Assembly (NCBI RefSeq): GCF_001696615.3
Contig: NZ_CP032279.1
Coordinates: forward strand, 1,984,001 to 2,048,000
Direction: 5' to 3'
DNA: 64,000 nucleotides
Origin: Acinetobacter sp. WCHAc010034
GTDB taxonomy: Bacteria; Pseudomonadota; Gammaproteobacteria; Pseudomonadales; Moraxellaceae
Shown here: positions 16,371 to 25,758 of the stretch, piece after piece
Position numbering within the stretch: the stretch's first letter is position 1
Layout: each line of letters opens with the position of its first letter
Made by a program: the position numbers and the translations under genes
The notes under the pieces: generated by a model
Database searches by the model: none
What the model saw: the letters and a program-made list of their open reading frames with translations, nothing else
What the model was told of the DNA's origin: nothing

Positions 16371-17216
16371 TCAGCCATTGAAGCGCATTGACAAATCCAC
16401 CGCTTTCAGGTCTTTGGTCAGCGCGCCCATAGAGATGTAGTCAACGCCTGTAGACGCCACTTCGCGCAGATTGGCAATGGTGATGTTGCCGGAAGCTTCC
16501 AGCTTGCAGCGCCCGGCTGCATGCTTCACCGCATCAATCATTTCTTGCTGGCTGAAATTATCCAGCATCACAATATCCGCCTGGGCCGCCAGCGCCTGAT
16601 CCAGCTCATCCCAGGTTTCCACTTCCACTTCTACCGGCTTGCCCGGCGCAATGCTGCGCGCTTTGGCTACCGCCTGCGCAATGCCGCCGGCGGCCATAAT
16701 GTGGTTTTCTTTAATTAAAAAGGCATCGAACAGGCCTAAGCGGTGGTTTTGCCCGCCGCCGACCGCTACCGCATATTTCTGCGCAATGCGCAGGCCCGGC
16801 AAAGTTTTGCGGGTGTCCAGCAGCCTGGTTTGCAGGCCGTCCAATTGCGCGGCGTATTCTGCAGTTTTGGTCGCAACCGCAGACAGGGTCTGCACAAAAT
16901 TCAGCGCCGGGCGCTCAACCGTCAGCAGGCTGCGGGCTGAGCCGGCCAGCTTTAAGAATGCTTCATTCGGCGCCACGCGCTCGCCGTCATTTTTCAGCCA
17001 AGTCACCTGCACCGCCGGATCATAGGCCTGAATCAGCGCATTAACCCAAGGCTGGCCCGCCAGCACCATGCTGTCGCGGCTGATGACGGTGGCTGCAGCC
17101 TGTTCATCTTCAGGGGTTAACAGGGCGGTGATGTCGCCCGCGCCGATATCTTCCTGCAGCGCCTGCTGAATATTGATCTGGATGGATTGTTCAAGCAAAG
17201 ATTGAGGTATGCTCAT
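16371..17216 (-). CDS. nadC: Quinolinate phosphoribosyltransferase (nicotinate-nucleotide pyrophosphorylase)
   Basis: NadC converts quinolinate and PRPP to nicotinate mononucleotide in de novo NAD synthesis. The 281-residue product has an N-terminal open-faced domain and a TIM-like barrel. Visible blocks are EDIGAGDITALLTP, RPALNFVQTLSAVATKT, DTRKTLPGLR with substrate-binding Arg and Lys, and GGGQNHRLGLFDAFLIKENH. The C-terminal LEASGNI and VDYISMGALTK are also present. The ATG at 17216 (MSIPQS) follows GGAA; the upstream frame to 17327 is not supported. Confidence 0.96.
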   Translation of the reverse strand: MSIPQSLLEQSIQINIQQALQEDIGAGDITALLTPEDEQAAATVISRDSMVLAGQPWVNALIQAYDPAVQVTWLKNDGERVAPNEAFLKLAGSARSLLTVERPALNFVQTLSAVATKTAEYAAQLDGLQTRLLDTRKTLPGLRIAQKYAVAVGGGQNHRLGLFDAFLIKENHIMAAGGIAQAVAKARSIAPGKPVEVEVETWDELDQALAAQADIVMLDNFSQQEMIDAVKHAAGRCKLEASGNITIANLREVASTGVDYISMGALTKDLKAVDLSMRFNG

Positions 17217-17388
17217 AAAAGTTCCGTCTCTGTTAACCCAAGAAAATTTGCGCGTTATATTAGCACTGTTCCTGAAAAATGAGCGGTTTTTCATACAGCG
17301 CGATTGGATCAATTGAGATTTATCCATGAAAGTTTTAGCATGAGGGCCCTTATGTTTTTTTCAGCGCAGCAGCAATCAGGATCAGACG

Positions 17389-17958
17389 ATGCCGCAAACC
17401 GTGAAATTTCAGATCCGTGACGGAGCGCTGTCCGGCGCCCGCCAGGTTCCGTCACCGAATTATAATCCGCGCCCTGCGCAGGCTGAAATCCAGCTGGCGG
17501 TGGTGCACAACATCAGCCTGCCGCCCTCGCAGTTCGGCGGCGGCTATATTGAGCGGTTTTTCCAGAACCGGCTGGACTGGTCGCTGCACCCTTATTTTCA
17601 AAGCATTGAAGGCATGCAGGTCTCTGCGCATCTGCTGATCCTAAGAAGCGGCGAGGCGCTGCAGTTCGTCAACTTCAATGACCGCGCATGGCATGCGGGC
17701 CGCTCCAGCTATCTGGGGCTGAAAGAATGCAATGACTATTCGGTCGGGATTGAGCTGGAAGGCAGCGACGATTTGCCCTTTACCGATGCGCAGTATGAGG
17801 CGCTGGCGGCCGTCACCGCCTGCTTGCAGCAGGCCTATCCTAAAATGCAGCATCTGGCCGGGCATTCAGATATTGCGCCGGGGCGCAAGACCGACCCCGG
17901 GCCGCATTTTGACTGGGCCCGCTTCCGCCAGCAGCTGCATCATTTTAAAAACAAATGA
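17389..17958 (+). CDS. ampD: 1,6-anhydro-N-acetylmuramyl-L-alanine amidase
   Basis: AmpD is a cytoplasmic zinc amidase that releases the stem peptide from anhydro-muropeptides. It thereby links wall recycling to AmpR-controlled beta-lactamase in species that have AmpR. The 189-residue product shows the amidase_2 fold with zinc ligands in VVHNISLPP (His 40) and GHSDIAPGRKTDPGP (His and Asp). The FNDRAWHAGRS and YSVGIELEG blocks are also typical. No signal peptide is present, as expected. murJ follows 86 bp downstream, the usual Acinetobacter order. Confidence 0.95.
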   Translation: MPQTVKFQIRDGALSGARQVPSPNYNPRPAQAEIQLAVVHNISLPPSQFGGGYIERFFQNRLDWSLHPYFQSIEGMQVSAHLLILRSGEALQFVNFNDRAWHAGRSSYLGLKECNDYSVGIELEGSDDLPFTDAQYEALAAVTACLQQAYPKMQHLAGHSDIAPGRKTDPGPHFDWARFRQQLHHFKNK

Positions 17959-18044
17959 ATAACAACATTAGCTCTGAATTAACCAATGAAAATTGGGGCG
18001 GAGTTTCATTACAATAGCGGCAATTTAAAAATTAGGTGAATCCT

Positions 18045-19586
18045 ATGGCGCTTTGGCGATCGACGGTCATAGTCAGCGCAATGACTATGCTGTCACGGGT
18101 CCTGGGTTTGGTCCGGGATATTGTGCTGCTGAATGTATTCGGCGCCGGCAAGGACTTCGATACCTTTGTGGTGGCGTTCCGCATTCCGAACTTTTTCCGG
18201 CGGCTGTTTGCCGAAGGCGCCTTTTCGCAGGCCTTCATTCCGGTATTAACCGAATACAAGACCAGCCGCACCCATGCCGAGGTGCAGATTCTGATCAGCC
18301 GGGTCTTCGGCTGCCTGGCGACCTTCATGAGCGCGCTGACGTTTATCGCCATGGTGGCGGCGCCGGCGATTATCTACATCTATGCGCCGGGCTTCCATGA
18401 TGATCCGGAGAAGTTTGCGCTGGCGGCCGATATGTTCCGCCTGACCATTCCCTATCTGCTGTTCATGTCCTTAACGGCCTTTGCCAGCAGCATTCTGAAC
18501 AGCTACGGCTCATTTACTTCGCCGGCATTTTCGCCGGTGCTGCTGAATCTGGCGATGATTGCCGGCGCGGTGTGGCTGACGCCGCATATGGCCGAGCCGG
18601 TTATGGCGCTGGGCTGGGCGGTGCTGATTGCCGGCGCGCTGCAGCTGGCGATCCAGATTCCGGAATTATGGCATAAAAAGCTGCTGATCCCGCCGAAAGT
18701 CGACTTCAAGCATGAAGGCGTTGACCGCATCATGAAGCTGATGCTGCCGGCGCTATTCGGGGTATCGGTTACGCAGATCAACCTGCTGCTGAATACCATC
18801 TGGGCCTCGTTTATGCAGGACGGTTCAGTGTCCTGGCTGTACAGCGCCGAGCGCATGACCGAGCTGCCGCTGGGCCTGATTGGCGTGGCTATCGGCACGG
18901 TGATTCTGCCGTCACTGTCTGCGCGCCATGCCGAGCAGGATCAGGACAAGTTCCGCGGCATGATTGACTGGGCGGCCCGGGTGATTGTGCTGGTGGGCGT
19001 GCCGGCCAGCATCGCCCTGTTCATGCTGTCTACCCCGATTATTCAGGCGCTGTTCCAGCGCGGCCAGTTTACGGCGGAAGATACCGAAATGACGGCGCTG
19101 GCGCTGCAGTGCATGAGCGCCGGGGTGATTTCATTCATGCTGATTAAGGTGTTTGCGCCGGGTTTCTATGCGCAGCAGGACACCAGAACGCCGGTGCGCG
19201 TGGGCCTGATGGCCGTGGCGGCCAACGCCATTTTGAACGTGGTGTTTATCGGCTTATTCAAGCTGATTGACTGGCATGCGGAGCATATGGCTCTGGCCCT
19301 GGCGTCTTCCGGTTCCGCCTTGGTCAATGCCGGCATGCTGTATTTCTATCTGCATAAGCGCAATATTTTCCGTTTTGATGCGCACTGGAAAAAGCTTGGC
19401 CTGCAGTACGCCGTGGCCAACGCCGCCATGATTGCAGCGCTGTGGTACGCGCTGACATGGTACAACGGCGAAGCTGCGCAGTGGATCCGCATTGCGGAAG
19501 TGGCCGGACTTTGCGTTGTGGGTGCAGCGGCTTACGGCATCGCCTTGCTGGCGTCTGGCTTCAGGCCGCGGCATTTAAAGCCTTAA
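18045..19586 (+). CDS. murJ: Lipid II flippase
   Basis: MurJ moves lipid II across the inner membrane for peptidoglycan synthesis. The 513-residue product is a MOP-superfamily membrane protein with about 14 hydrophobic segments. The start is MALWRSTVIVSAMTMLSRVLG, and the essential RRLFAEGAFSQAF segment follows at about residues 50-62. The ATG at 18045 is preferred over the GTG at 18036 because AGGTGA stands five bases before it. It is closed by a strong terminator. Confidence 0.96.
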   Translation: MALWRSTVIVSAMTMLSRVLGLVRDIVLLNVFGAGKDFDTFVVAFRIPNFFRRLFAEGAFSQAFIPVLTEYKTSRTHAEVQILISRVFGCLATFMSALTFIAMVAAPAIIYIYAPGFHDDPEKFALAADMFRLTIPYLLFMSLTAFASSILNSYGSFTSPAFSPVLLNLAMIAGAVWLTPHMAEPVMALGWAVLIAGALQLAIQIPELWHKKLLIPPKVDFKHEGVDRIMKLMLPALFGVSVTQINLLLNTIWASFMQDGSVSWLYSAERMTELPLGLIGVAIGTVILPSLSARHAEQDQDKFRGMIDWAARVIVLVGVPASIALFMLSTPIIQALFQRGQFTAEDTEMTALALQCMSAGVISFMLIKVFAPGFYAQQDTRTPVRVGLMAVAANAILNVVFIGLFKLIDWHAEHMALALASSGSALVNAGMLYFYLHKRNIFRFDAHWKKLGLQYAVANAAMIAALWYALTWYNGEAAQWIRIAEVAGLCVVGAAAYGIALLASGFRPRHLKP

Positions 19587-19617
19587 GCCGGACTGCAAAC
19601 CGGATTGCCATATGCAG

Positions 19618-19647
19618 AATAAGCGCCTTCAGGGGCGCTTATTTTTT
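19618..19647 (+). terminator. murJ terminator
   Basis: AATAAGCGCC and GGGCGCTTATT form a stem with a short loop followed by a T run, 32 bp past the murJ stop. Confidence 0.85.
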
Positions 19648-19676
19648 ACTGCTGAAACGGCTCAGCGCAGCGGGCG

Positions 19677-19835
19677 CTACATCTTGCCGCGGGAAAGAAA
19701 GCCGACAATGGCGAGAATCAGCGCGATCACCAGCAGGATGATTGCAAAGTCTTTCGACAGGCCTGCAACGCCGCCGAAACCCAGCAAGCTCGCAATCAGC
19801 GCAATCACAGCAAAAATAATAGCCCAGCGGAACAT
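19677..19835 (-). CDS. DUF1328 (YtjA-like) small membrane protein
   Basis: This 52-residue frame begins [20 protein letters not shown] and continues [19 protein letters not shown], ending SRGKM. The pattern of two hydrophobic helices around a GFGG(V/L)AG turn is that of the DUF1328/YtjA family, small inner-membrane proteins of unknown role. It is convergent to murJ and has its own promoter region upstream (19836 onwards). Confidence 0.9.
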   Translation of the reverse strand: MFRWAIIFAVIALIASLLGFGGVAGLSKDFAIILLVIALILAIVGFLSRGKM

Positions 19836-20018
19836 GGCCTTTCTCCATGTGCTTTTGTTCTGAGTTTCAGTATAGGATGATGAATTTCAATGCATTGTTA
19901 TTCTTTTGTTGGGAAGTTTTGGCTGAATTGTGAGCGCATGCGGCGCGGCGTGAAGCGCCTGCAGCCGCGCCAAGGCTGTTATAATCCGCTGAATACCTCA
20001 ACTGAAGCCCAGAGCGTG

Positions 20019-20468
20019 ATGGAACCGATTCGCCCGCAATTTTGGAAAAACTACGCCTTAGCGGAAATGACGCATGCCGAATGGGAAGCGCTGTGCGACG
20101 GCTGCGGCCTGTGCTGCCTGATTAAGCTGGAAGATGAAGAAACGCTGGAAGTGGCCTATACCAAAGTTGCCTGCAAGCTGCTGGACTGCGCAACCGGGCA
20201 CTGTTCAGACTACGCCAGCCGCGTGCAGTCTGTGCCCGACTGCATTCAGCTGACGCCGGAAAAGCTGCAGCAGATCCACTGGCTGCCGCCGAGCTGCGCC
20301 TACCGCCGGCTGAATGAGGGCAAAAGCCTGCCGTCATGGCATTATCTGAATACCGGCAGCCGCAGCAGCGTGATTAAAGCCAGAAAATCGGTTGCGGGGC
20401 GCTGCGTCAGCGAAACTGCCGTGAATGAAGATGAAATTGAAGACTATATCGTGCGCTGGGTGCGCTAG
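20019..20468 (+). CDS. YcgN-family cysteine-cluster protein
   Basis: The 149-residue product belongs to the UPF0260/YcgN family. Cysteines are arranged as CDGCGLCC (about residues 27-34), with further conserved ones in YTKVACKLLDCATGHCSDY, VPDCIQL and PPSCAYR. Such a pattern suggests binding of zinc or an Fe-S cluster, but the function is not known. The ATG at 20019 (MEPIRPQFW) is the family start; the frame extends to 19890 without similarity. Its TAG stop overlaps the convergent GGDEF-EAL gene by four bases (CTAG). Confidence 0.88.
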   Translation: MEPIRPQFWKNYALAEMTHAEWEALCDGCGLCCLIKLEDEETLEVAYTKVACKLLDCATGHCSDYASRVQSVPDCIQLTPEKLQQIHWLPPSCAYRRLNEGKSLPSWHYLNTGSRSSVIKARKSVAGRCVSETAVNEDEIEDYIVRWVR

Positions 20469-22606
20469 CCTGAGCAGGGCGAAAGCAAAGCGGTGGCATC
20501 CGCGCAGCTGAGCGGCCGGTAAAAATAGAAGCCCTGGCCTTTCAGGCAATGGCAGGCCTTTAAAATTTCCAGCTGTTCCGCCGTTTCAATGCCTTCCACC
20601 AGAATATCCAGCGAGATGCTGGCGCCCAGCTGGGTAATCGCCTGCACAATCGCTAAAGCCGAACGGTCCAGCGTCATGCGCTCGACAAAATTCTTGTCAA
20701 TTTTAATGCAGTCAATCGGGTAGTCCTTCAGCCGGGTCAGCGATGAATGCCCGGTGCCGAAATCGTCCAGCGAAATCTGAATGCCGGACTGCTTCAGCAG
20801 ATTCAGCGCGCGCCGGACATAGTTGGCGCCGCGCTCGGACAGGCTCTGTTCGGTAATTTCCAGTTCCACCGCATGGTGGGGAATGCCGTACTGCCGGATG
20901 CGCTGCAGCAGCTTTTCCGCATAGTCATCGCGCAGAAATTCCACCGGCGCCGCGTTGATGGAAATCGGCAGAACCTGCATGCCGTCCGCCATCCACTGCT
21001 GAATGTCCTGAAAGATTTTGACCTGCATCACTTCGCTGATGCCCGAGGCCAGCTCATAGTCATGAAAGGCGGCGTAAATATTCGACGGCAGCTGCAGGCG
21101 GCCGCTTTGGTCATGCCAGCGCAGCAGCGCTTCAAAACCGATCACCTGGGCGCTGTTCAGCAGCACTTTGGGCTGGTAAAAAGGCGCAATGCGGTCGGAC
21201 TTAAGAATGCTGCGGGCCAAAGTTAGCTGCTTGGTGGTGACTTCCAGCGCTTCAAACATCGCCTGATTGAACATGCGGATGCCGCCGCGCCCGCTGGATT
21301 TCAGGTCATTCAGCGCGATGTCGGCGCATTTCAGCAAATTGGAGGCGCTTTGCGCATCGCGCGGGAACATAGAGCAGCCGATGCTCATGCCGCCATTGAT
21401 GTACTGGCCGGCATAGCTGATCGGCAGCTCCATCTGCATCCAGGCCAGCTGCGCGGTTTCCATCAGCTGCGCCTGATCGCGCAATTCAGGCACCAGAATC
21501 GCAAATTCATCGCCGCCTAAGCGCGCGACCGTGATGCCGGCTTCAAAGCAGTTTTTAAAGCGCTGCCCCAGCGTCTGCAGCAGATGGTCGCCTGCGCTGT
21601 GGCCCAGGGTATCATTGACATGCTTGAAATAGTCCAGATCAATCAGCAGCAGGCCGACCTGCTGGCGCCGCTGCAGCGCGTCATGCAGGCTGAGCCTGAA
21701 AATATGATTGAAGGCGCGCCGGTTCAGCAGCCCGGTCAGCTCATCTTCTTCGGTGGCCTGCTGCAGCCGGCTTTCGGCGATTTTCTGCTGGCTGATGTCG
21801 CGCGAAACGCACAGAATATGCTGGGTCGCGCCATTTTCATCCAGGACCGGCGTTAAAATATTGTCCCAGTACTGCGGCGCCTGCCCGGCAACCGCGCTGT
21901 TTCCCGCAAAGCGCGAATTTTTCCCCTGAGCGGCCTGCGCCAGGGCGCTGGCGCCGGAAGCGCGGACATCTTCAGGCAACAGCTCCAGCCAGGGCATGCC
22001 GAATTTTTTATCAGCCGCCGGAATGCCGAGCGCCAGGCAGCCGGAACGGTTCATATAGGTGACTTTGCCGTCCGGGGTCAAAATTTTGATGCTGTCCGCG
22101 CTGGCGTCCAGCATTTTATTCTGCGCCGTGACCTGCCGGGTCAGCTGCTGCTGCTGCTCATAGCAGTCATGAATATCGGTCCAGCTCAGCAGCCATTGAA
22201 ACGGCGGCTGCGCATCGGGCGGGAAGTCAACCTGCACCGCGCACATGCGGTAGCCCAGCTGGCTGTGCCTGATGCGGCAGGATTTTTTAAAGCTTTGCCC
22301 GCTCAGCAGGGCGGCGCGCCACAGCGCCATAAAGCAGCCGATATCTTCGGGATGAATGAAATTGAGCCACTGCTCATTATCCTGCTGGGTTAAATCCGAC
22401 CCGACAAATTGCGCCATGGCGCGGTTCAAATACGGAATATCCTGCCGGGTTTTCAGCCAGACCGGCAGATTGAGATGATTAATCAGATGATGCAGCTGCG
22501 CAAAGTCGGAAGGCGCCGGAAAAAGCGGCGCAGCCTGAAACTGTGCAGGAATTTCAGATGGATGCTGCGCGCCTGGAGCCTGCTTTTTTTTTGATGATAA
22601 TTTCAT
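20465..22606 (-). CDS. PAS-GGDEF-EAL cyclic-di-GMP protein
   Basis: The 713-residue product is cytosolic with two PAS-like domains (about 35-160 and 165-285), a GGDEF domain (about 295-455) and an EAL domain (about 470-705). The GGDEF site is intact (RLGGDEF). So are the EAL residues: EALLRW, the INAAP asparagine, ELEITE, DDFGTGHSS, the IDKNFV lysine and VEGIET. Both cyclase and phosphodiesterase activity are therefore possible; in such hybrids one often dominates. No transmembrane segment is seen, so the PAS domains sense an internal signal. The ATG at 22606 has a weak ribosome-binding site. Confidence 0.93.
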   Translation of the reverse strand: MKLSSKKKQAPGAQHPSEIPAQFQAAPLFPAPSDFAQLHHLINHLNLPVWLKTRQDIPYLNRAMAQFVGSDLTQQDNEQWLNFIHPEDIGCFMALWRAALLSGQSFKKSCRIRHSQLGYRMCAVQVDFPPDAQPPFQWLLSWTDIHDCYEQQQQLTRQVTAQNKMLDASADSIKILTPDGKVTYMNRSGCLALGIPAADKKFGMPWLELLPEDVRASGASALAQAAQGKNSRFAGNSAVAGQAPQYWDNILTPVLDENGATQHILCVSRDISQQKIAESRLQQATEEDELTGLLNRRAFNHIFRLSLHDALQRRQQVGLLLIDLDYFKHVNDTLGHSAGDHLLQTLGQRFKNCFEAGITVARLGGDEFAILVPELRDQAQLMETAQLAWMQMELPISYAGQYINGGMSIGCSMFPRDAQSASNLLKCADIALNDLKSSGRGGIRMFNQAMFEALEVTTKQLTLARSILKSDRIAPFYQPKVLLNSAQVIGFEALLRWHDQSGRLQLPSNIYAAFHDYELASGISEVMQVKIFQDIQQWMADGMQVLPISINAAPVEFLRDDYAEKLLQRIRQYGIPHHAVELEITEQSLSERGANYVRRALNLLKQSGIQISLDDFGTGHSSLTRLKDYPIDCIKIDKNFVERMTLDRSALAIVQAITQLGASISLDILVEGIETAEQLEILKACHCLKGQGFYFYRPLSCADATALLSPCSG

Positions 22607-22889
22607 AACGCCCGCCAATTCAGCATTTATATTTATGCAATAAAGTACGACATTAATAATCACATTCCGGCTGTACTCATAAAAAAGGTCTTATTGACTG
22701 TTTTTTCAATTTTGCACTTTATAATTAAGCATATTTATGCGGTTTTGCATAGTGAGCTTAGACTAAGTCGCTAAGATTTAAAATAAAAGCTGCAGCATAA
22801 AGCCTGCACAATGAATAATGCTCCGGGATTTAAAATCCTAGTGCTAGAATACGGCTAGACTTATTTTTAGCCCGCAATGAAACTATAAG

Positions 22890-24164
22890 ATGTCAGACAG
22901 CCATATTCCGCTTCCAGAACGACTCAGACCCCGTGACCTGTCGCAAATTATCGGACAGGATCACCTCTTGGGCCATCAGGCGCCGCTGCGTCAAATGATT
23001 GATCAGGGGCATTTGCCGTCGATTATTTTCTGGGGGCCTCCGGGGGTCGGCAAAACCACCATTGCGCTGCTGCTGGCGCAGGCGGTTGACCGGCCTTTTG
23101 TCAGCCTGTCTGCGCTGAGCGCCGGGGTGAAGGAGCTGCGTGAAGTGATCGCCGACGGCGGCGACCTGCTGGCGCCGGTGGTGTTTATTGATGAAATTCA
23201 CCGCTTCAACAAGTCGCAGCAGGACGCGCTGCTGAATGCCGTGGAAAAAGGCAAAATCACCCTGATTGGCGCCACCACGGAAAATCCGTCTTTTGAGGTC
23301 AACAGCGCCTTATTGTCGCGCTGCCAGGTCTATACCCTGAATGCGCTGGATGCCGAAGCGGTGCAGACCCTGCTGACCCAGGCCGTGCAGCAGGACAGTT
23401 TCCTGCAGGCGCGCCATATCCAGATCGAAGAATTTGACGCGCTGCTGCAGTTCGCTGCCGGCGATGCGCGCAAGGCGCTGAACCTGCTGGACTTGATTGC
23501 CAGCACATTTGAGCCGGATGTGGAAAACATCATCACCAATGCCGTGACCGTGCGGGTCGCGCAGCAGAATATCGCCCGCTATGACAAATCCGGCGAACAG
23601 CATTATGACCTGGTTTCGGCCTTTATCAAGTCAATCCGCGGCAGCGATCCGGACGCTGCGCTGTACTGGATGGCGCGTATGCTGAAAGGCGGCGAAGACC
23701 CGGTATTTATTGCCCGGCGCATGCTGATCTCAGCTTCTGAGGATATCGGCAATTCCAACCCGAATGCGCTGCTGCTGGCTGGCGAATGCTTCCGCTCCGT
23801 GCAGGCCGTCGGCATGCCTGAGGCGCGGATTATTCTGGGCCAGTGCGCAGTGTATTTGGCCACCAGCGCAAAAAGCAACAGCACTTACCTGGCCATCAAT
23901 AAGGCCATGAGCCTGGCGGAAAAAACCGCCAATCTGCCGGTGCCGCTGCATTTGCGCAATGCGCCCACCAAGCTGATGAAAGCGCAGGGCTACGGCGCAG
24001 ACTACCTGTATCCGCACAATTATCCGGAGCATTTTGTGCAGCAGGACTATCTGCCGCCGGAGCTGAAAGGCACCAAGCTGTATGAATCCGCCCGCAATAA
24101 GCGCGAGGTGGAAGGCGAGCGCCTGCAGCAGCGGCGCTGGATGCAGGAACAGCAGCAGCAGTGA
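22890..24164 (+). CDS. rarA: Replication-associated recombination protein A
   Basis: RarA (MgsA) is an AAA+ ATPase related to clamp loaders that acts at stalled replication forks. The 424-residue product has Walker A GPPGVGKTT at about residues 50-58, Walker B FIDEIHRF, the sensor-1 ATTENPSFEVN segment, and an arginine-finger region LLSRCQVY. The C-terminal tetramerisation domain contains YLYPHNYPEHFVQQDYLP. It stands alone here, without the frequent neighbours lolA and serS. Confidence 0.96.
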   Translation: MSDSHIPLPERLRPRDLSQIIGQDHLLGHQAPLRQMIDQGHLPSIIFWGPPGVGKTTIALLLAQAVDRPFVSLSALSAGVKELREVIADGGDLLAPVVFIDEIHRFNKSQQDALLNAVEKGKITLIGATTENPSFEVNSALLSRCQVYTLNALDAEAVQTLLTQAVQQDSFLQARHIQIEEFDALLQFAAGDARKALNLLDLIASTFEPDVENIITNAVTVRVAQQNIARYDKSGEQHYDLVSAFIKSIRGSDPDAALYWMARMLKGGEDPVFIARRMLISASEDIGNSNPNALLLAGECFRSVQAVGMPEARIILGQCAVYLATSAKSNSTYLAINKAMSLAEKTANLPVPLHLRNAPTKLMKAQGYGADYLYPHNYPEHFVQQDYLPPELKGTKLYESARNKREVEGERLQQRRWMQEQQQQ

Positions 24165-24332
24165 AAGCTGAAGGCCAGCAAAACCGCAGGCGCAGCCTGA
24201 AGATTCAAAGGCGCGCTGCAGTGTTATGCAGCGCTGCGGCTCTTGCTGTCCAGCGCTCTGCCTGCGCATCTGGATAACCGGATTGCACATCAGCGGAATG
24301 GCGTTCAATAGGGCGGATTGGCCCGTCAAATA

Positions 24333-24361
24333 AAAAAACCGGGCTAAATGCCCGGTTTTTC
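24333..24361. terminator. Bidirectional terminator between rarA and purC
   Basis: AAAAACCGGGC and GCCCGGTTTTT form a strong stem with T runs on both sides, placed just behind the purC stop and 170 bp behind rarA. Confidence 0.85.
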
Positions 24362-24383
24362 AGCTTTGAAGCTTCAGTACAGA

Positions 24384-25103
24384 TCAGATATCTGACAGGT
24401 CGATGCCGATGCGGGCAGCCACTTCTTCATAAGCTTCAACCACGCCGCCTAAGCCTTGGCGGAAACGGTCCTTATCCAGTTTTTTCTTGGTGTCTTTGTC
24501 CCACAGGCGGCAGCCGTCCGGAGAGAATTCGTCACCCAGAACAATGCGGTCATGGAACACGCCGAATTCCAGCTTGAAGTCGACCAGCAGCATGCCGCCG
24601 GCAGCGAACAGCTCTTTCAGCACTTCGTTGACTTTATACGTCAGCTCTTTCATTTGAACCAGCTGCTCAGCAGTCGCCCAGCCCAGGGAAATCGCCTGAG
24701 ACTCGTTGACCATCGGGTCGCCCAGCGCGTCATCTTTAAAGAACAGTTCGAAAGTCGGCGGCGTCAGCTCTTTGCCTTCTTCCACGCCCAGGCGGCGGCA
24801 CAGCGAGCCCGCTGCATAATTGCGCACAACGCATTCAACCGGAATCATCTGCAGTTTTTTAACTAAAACTTCAGTCGGGGAAAGCAGCTTTTCAAAATGG
24901 GTTTCAATGCCGGCAGCTGCCAGTTTTTCCATGATAAAGGCGTTAAAACGGTTGTTGACCTTGCCTTTGCGGTCCAGCTGTTCAATTTTTTCGCCATTGA
25001 ATGCAGAAGCATCATCACGGAAGACTAGGATGAGGTGGTCTGCACTGTCTGTTTCATAAACAGATTTCGCTTTACCGGTATAGAGCAAGGTTTGTTTTAA
25101 CAT
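24384..25103 (-). CDS. purC: SAICAR synthetase
   Basis: PurC joins aspartate to CAIR in purine synthesis. The 239-residue product has the family's usual length. It shows [14 protein letters not shown] at the N-terminus, [23 protein letters not shown] (substrate and ATP region) and the signature LVDFKLEFG with the [12 protein letters not shown] block. It follows bamC with 36 bp between them, and a hairpin with T tract lies in that gap. purC may thus be read partly from dapA-bamC and partly from its own promoter. Confidence 0.97.
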   Translation of the reverse strand: MLKQTLLYTGKAKSVYETDSADHLILVFRDDASAFNGEKIEQLDRKGKVNNRFNAFIMEKLAAAGIETHFEKLLSPTEVLVKKLQMIPVECVVRNYAAGSLCRRLGVEEGKELTPPTFELFFKDDALGDPMVNESQAISLGWATAEQLVQMKELTYKVNEVLKELFAAGGMLLVDFKLEFGVFHDRIVLGDEFSPDGCRLWDKDTKKKLDKDRFRQGLGGVVEAYEEVAARIGIDLSDI

Positions 25104-25111
25104 GGGGGAAC

Positions 25112-25145
25112 CTTTTTCAAAAAAAAATGCCTAGTACGACTAGGC
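25112..25145 (-). terminator. Hairpin and T tract between bamC and purC
   Basis: On the minus strand GCCTAGT pairs with ACTAGGC around a 3-base loop, followed by ATTTTTTTTT. The bamC stop codon lies inside the stem. The form is that of a small Rho-independent terminator or attenuator just before purC. Confidence 0.65.
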
Positions 25146-25745
25146 TGGCCAATTTTGGTAAATCTGAGCTAACAGATCTGCAGCTTTTTCTTTGTCTGCA
25201 AAGCTGCTATCGGCATTGAACACAGCAAGGGTATTGCTGGACCCGGCAGATGAAAGCCTGAGCACATAAGTCTGCTGGTCGACTTTAACCGTCACTTCGT
25301 AACTGTTTTTGCTCTGGCCAACAACGGTATGGTTCAGGCTGCTGAGGGCAGCAAGGGTGTACTGCCAAATTGTAGCAGAATTTCCGTCAATTTTGAGCAG
25401 CGGATTTTGATTTCCGTCAGTGACCAGCTGCGGCCGGCCGATGCCTGCATCTTCAGGCTGGCTGCTGCCTGCAGAGGCCGGCTCTTCAGCGTCCGGGCGG
25501 GGCATGGCGAAGCGGCTGCCACGCTTGTTTTCAAGCTTCGGCGCATGCTCAATGGCAAGCGGGTCAACTGCCGGAGCAGGATACAGCGGCGTTGCAGGGC
25601 GCACCATTGAACCTTCAGGATACTGCAGCGGGCTTAAGTCGGTGGTGCTTTTATAGTCTAACGTGCCGTTCTTAAAGGCAAGGGAACTGCATCCGGCCAA
25701 ACTGAGTGCTGAAAGCGCAAGGGCCAGCCCTAAACGTAATTGCAT
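25140..25745 (-). CDS. bamC: BamC-like outer-membrane lipoprotein
   Basis: The 201-residue precursor has a lipoprotein signal with lipobox LAGC (Cys 19). A proline-rich unstructured part runs to about residue 105, and one C-terminal domain follows with IWQYTLAALSSLNHTVVGQ and YEVTVKVDQQTYVLRLSS. Its position between dapA and purC is that of bamC (nlpB), a subunit of the BAM complex that inserts outer-membrane proteins. E. coli BamC is about 344 residues with two helix-grip domains; this one has room for a single domain. The ATG at 25745 is 13 bases behind the dapA stop. Confidence 0.8.
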   Translation of the reverse strand: MQLRLGLALALSALSLAGCSSLAFKNGTLDYKSTTDLSPLQYPEGSMVRPATPLYPAPAVDPLAIEHAPKLENKRGSRFAMPRPDAEEPASAGSSQPEDAGIGRPQLVTDGNQNPLLKIDGNSATIWQYTLAALSSLNHTVVGQSKNSYEVTVKVDQQTYVLRLSSAGSSNTLAVFNADSSFADKEKAADLLAQIYQNWPA

Positions 25746-25758
25746 AATATTTTGCTCT

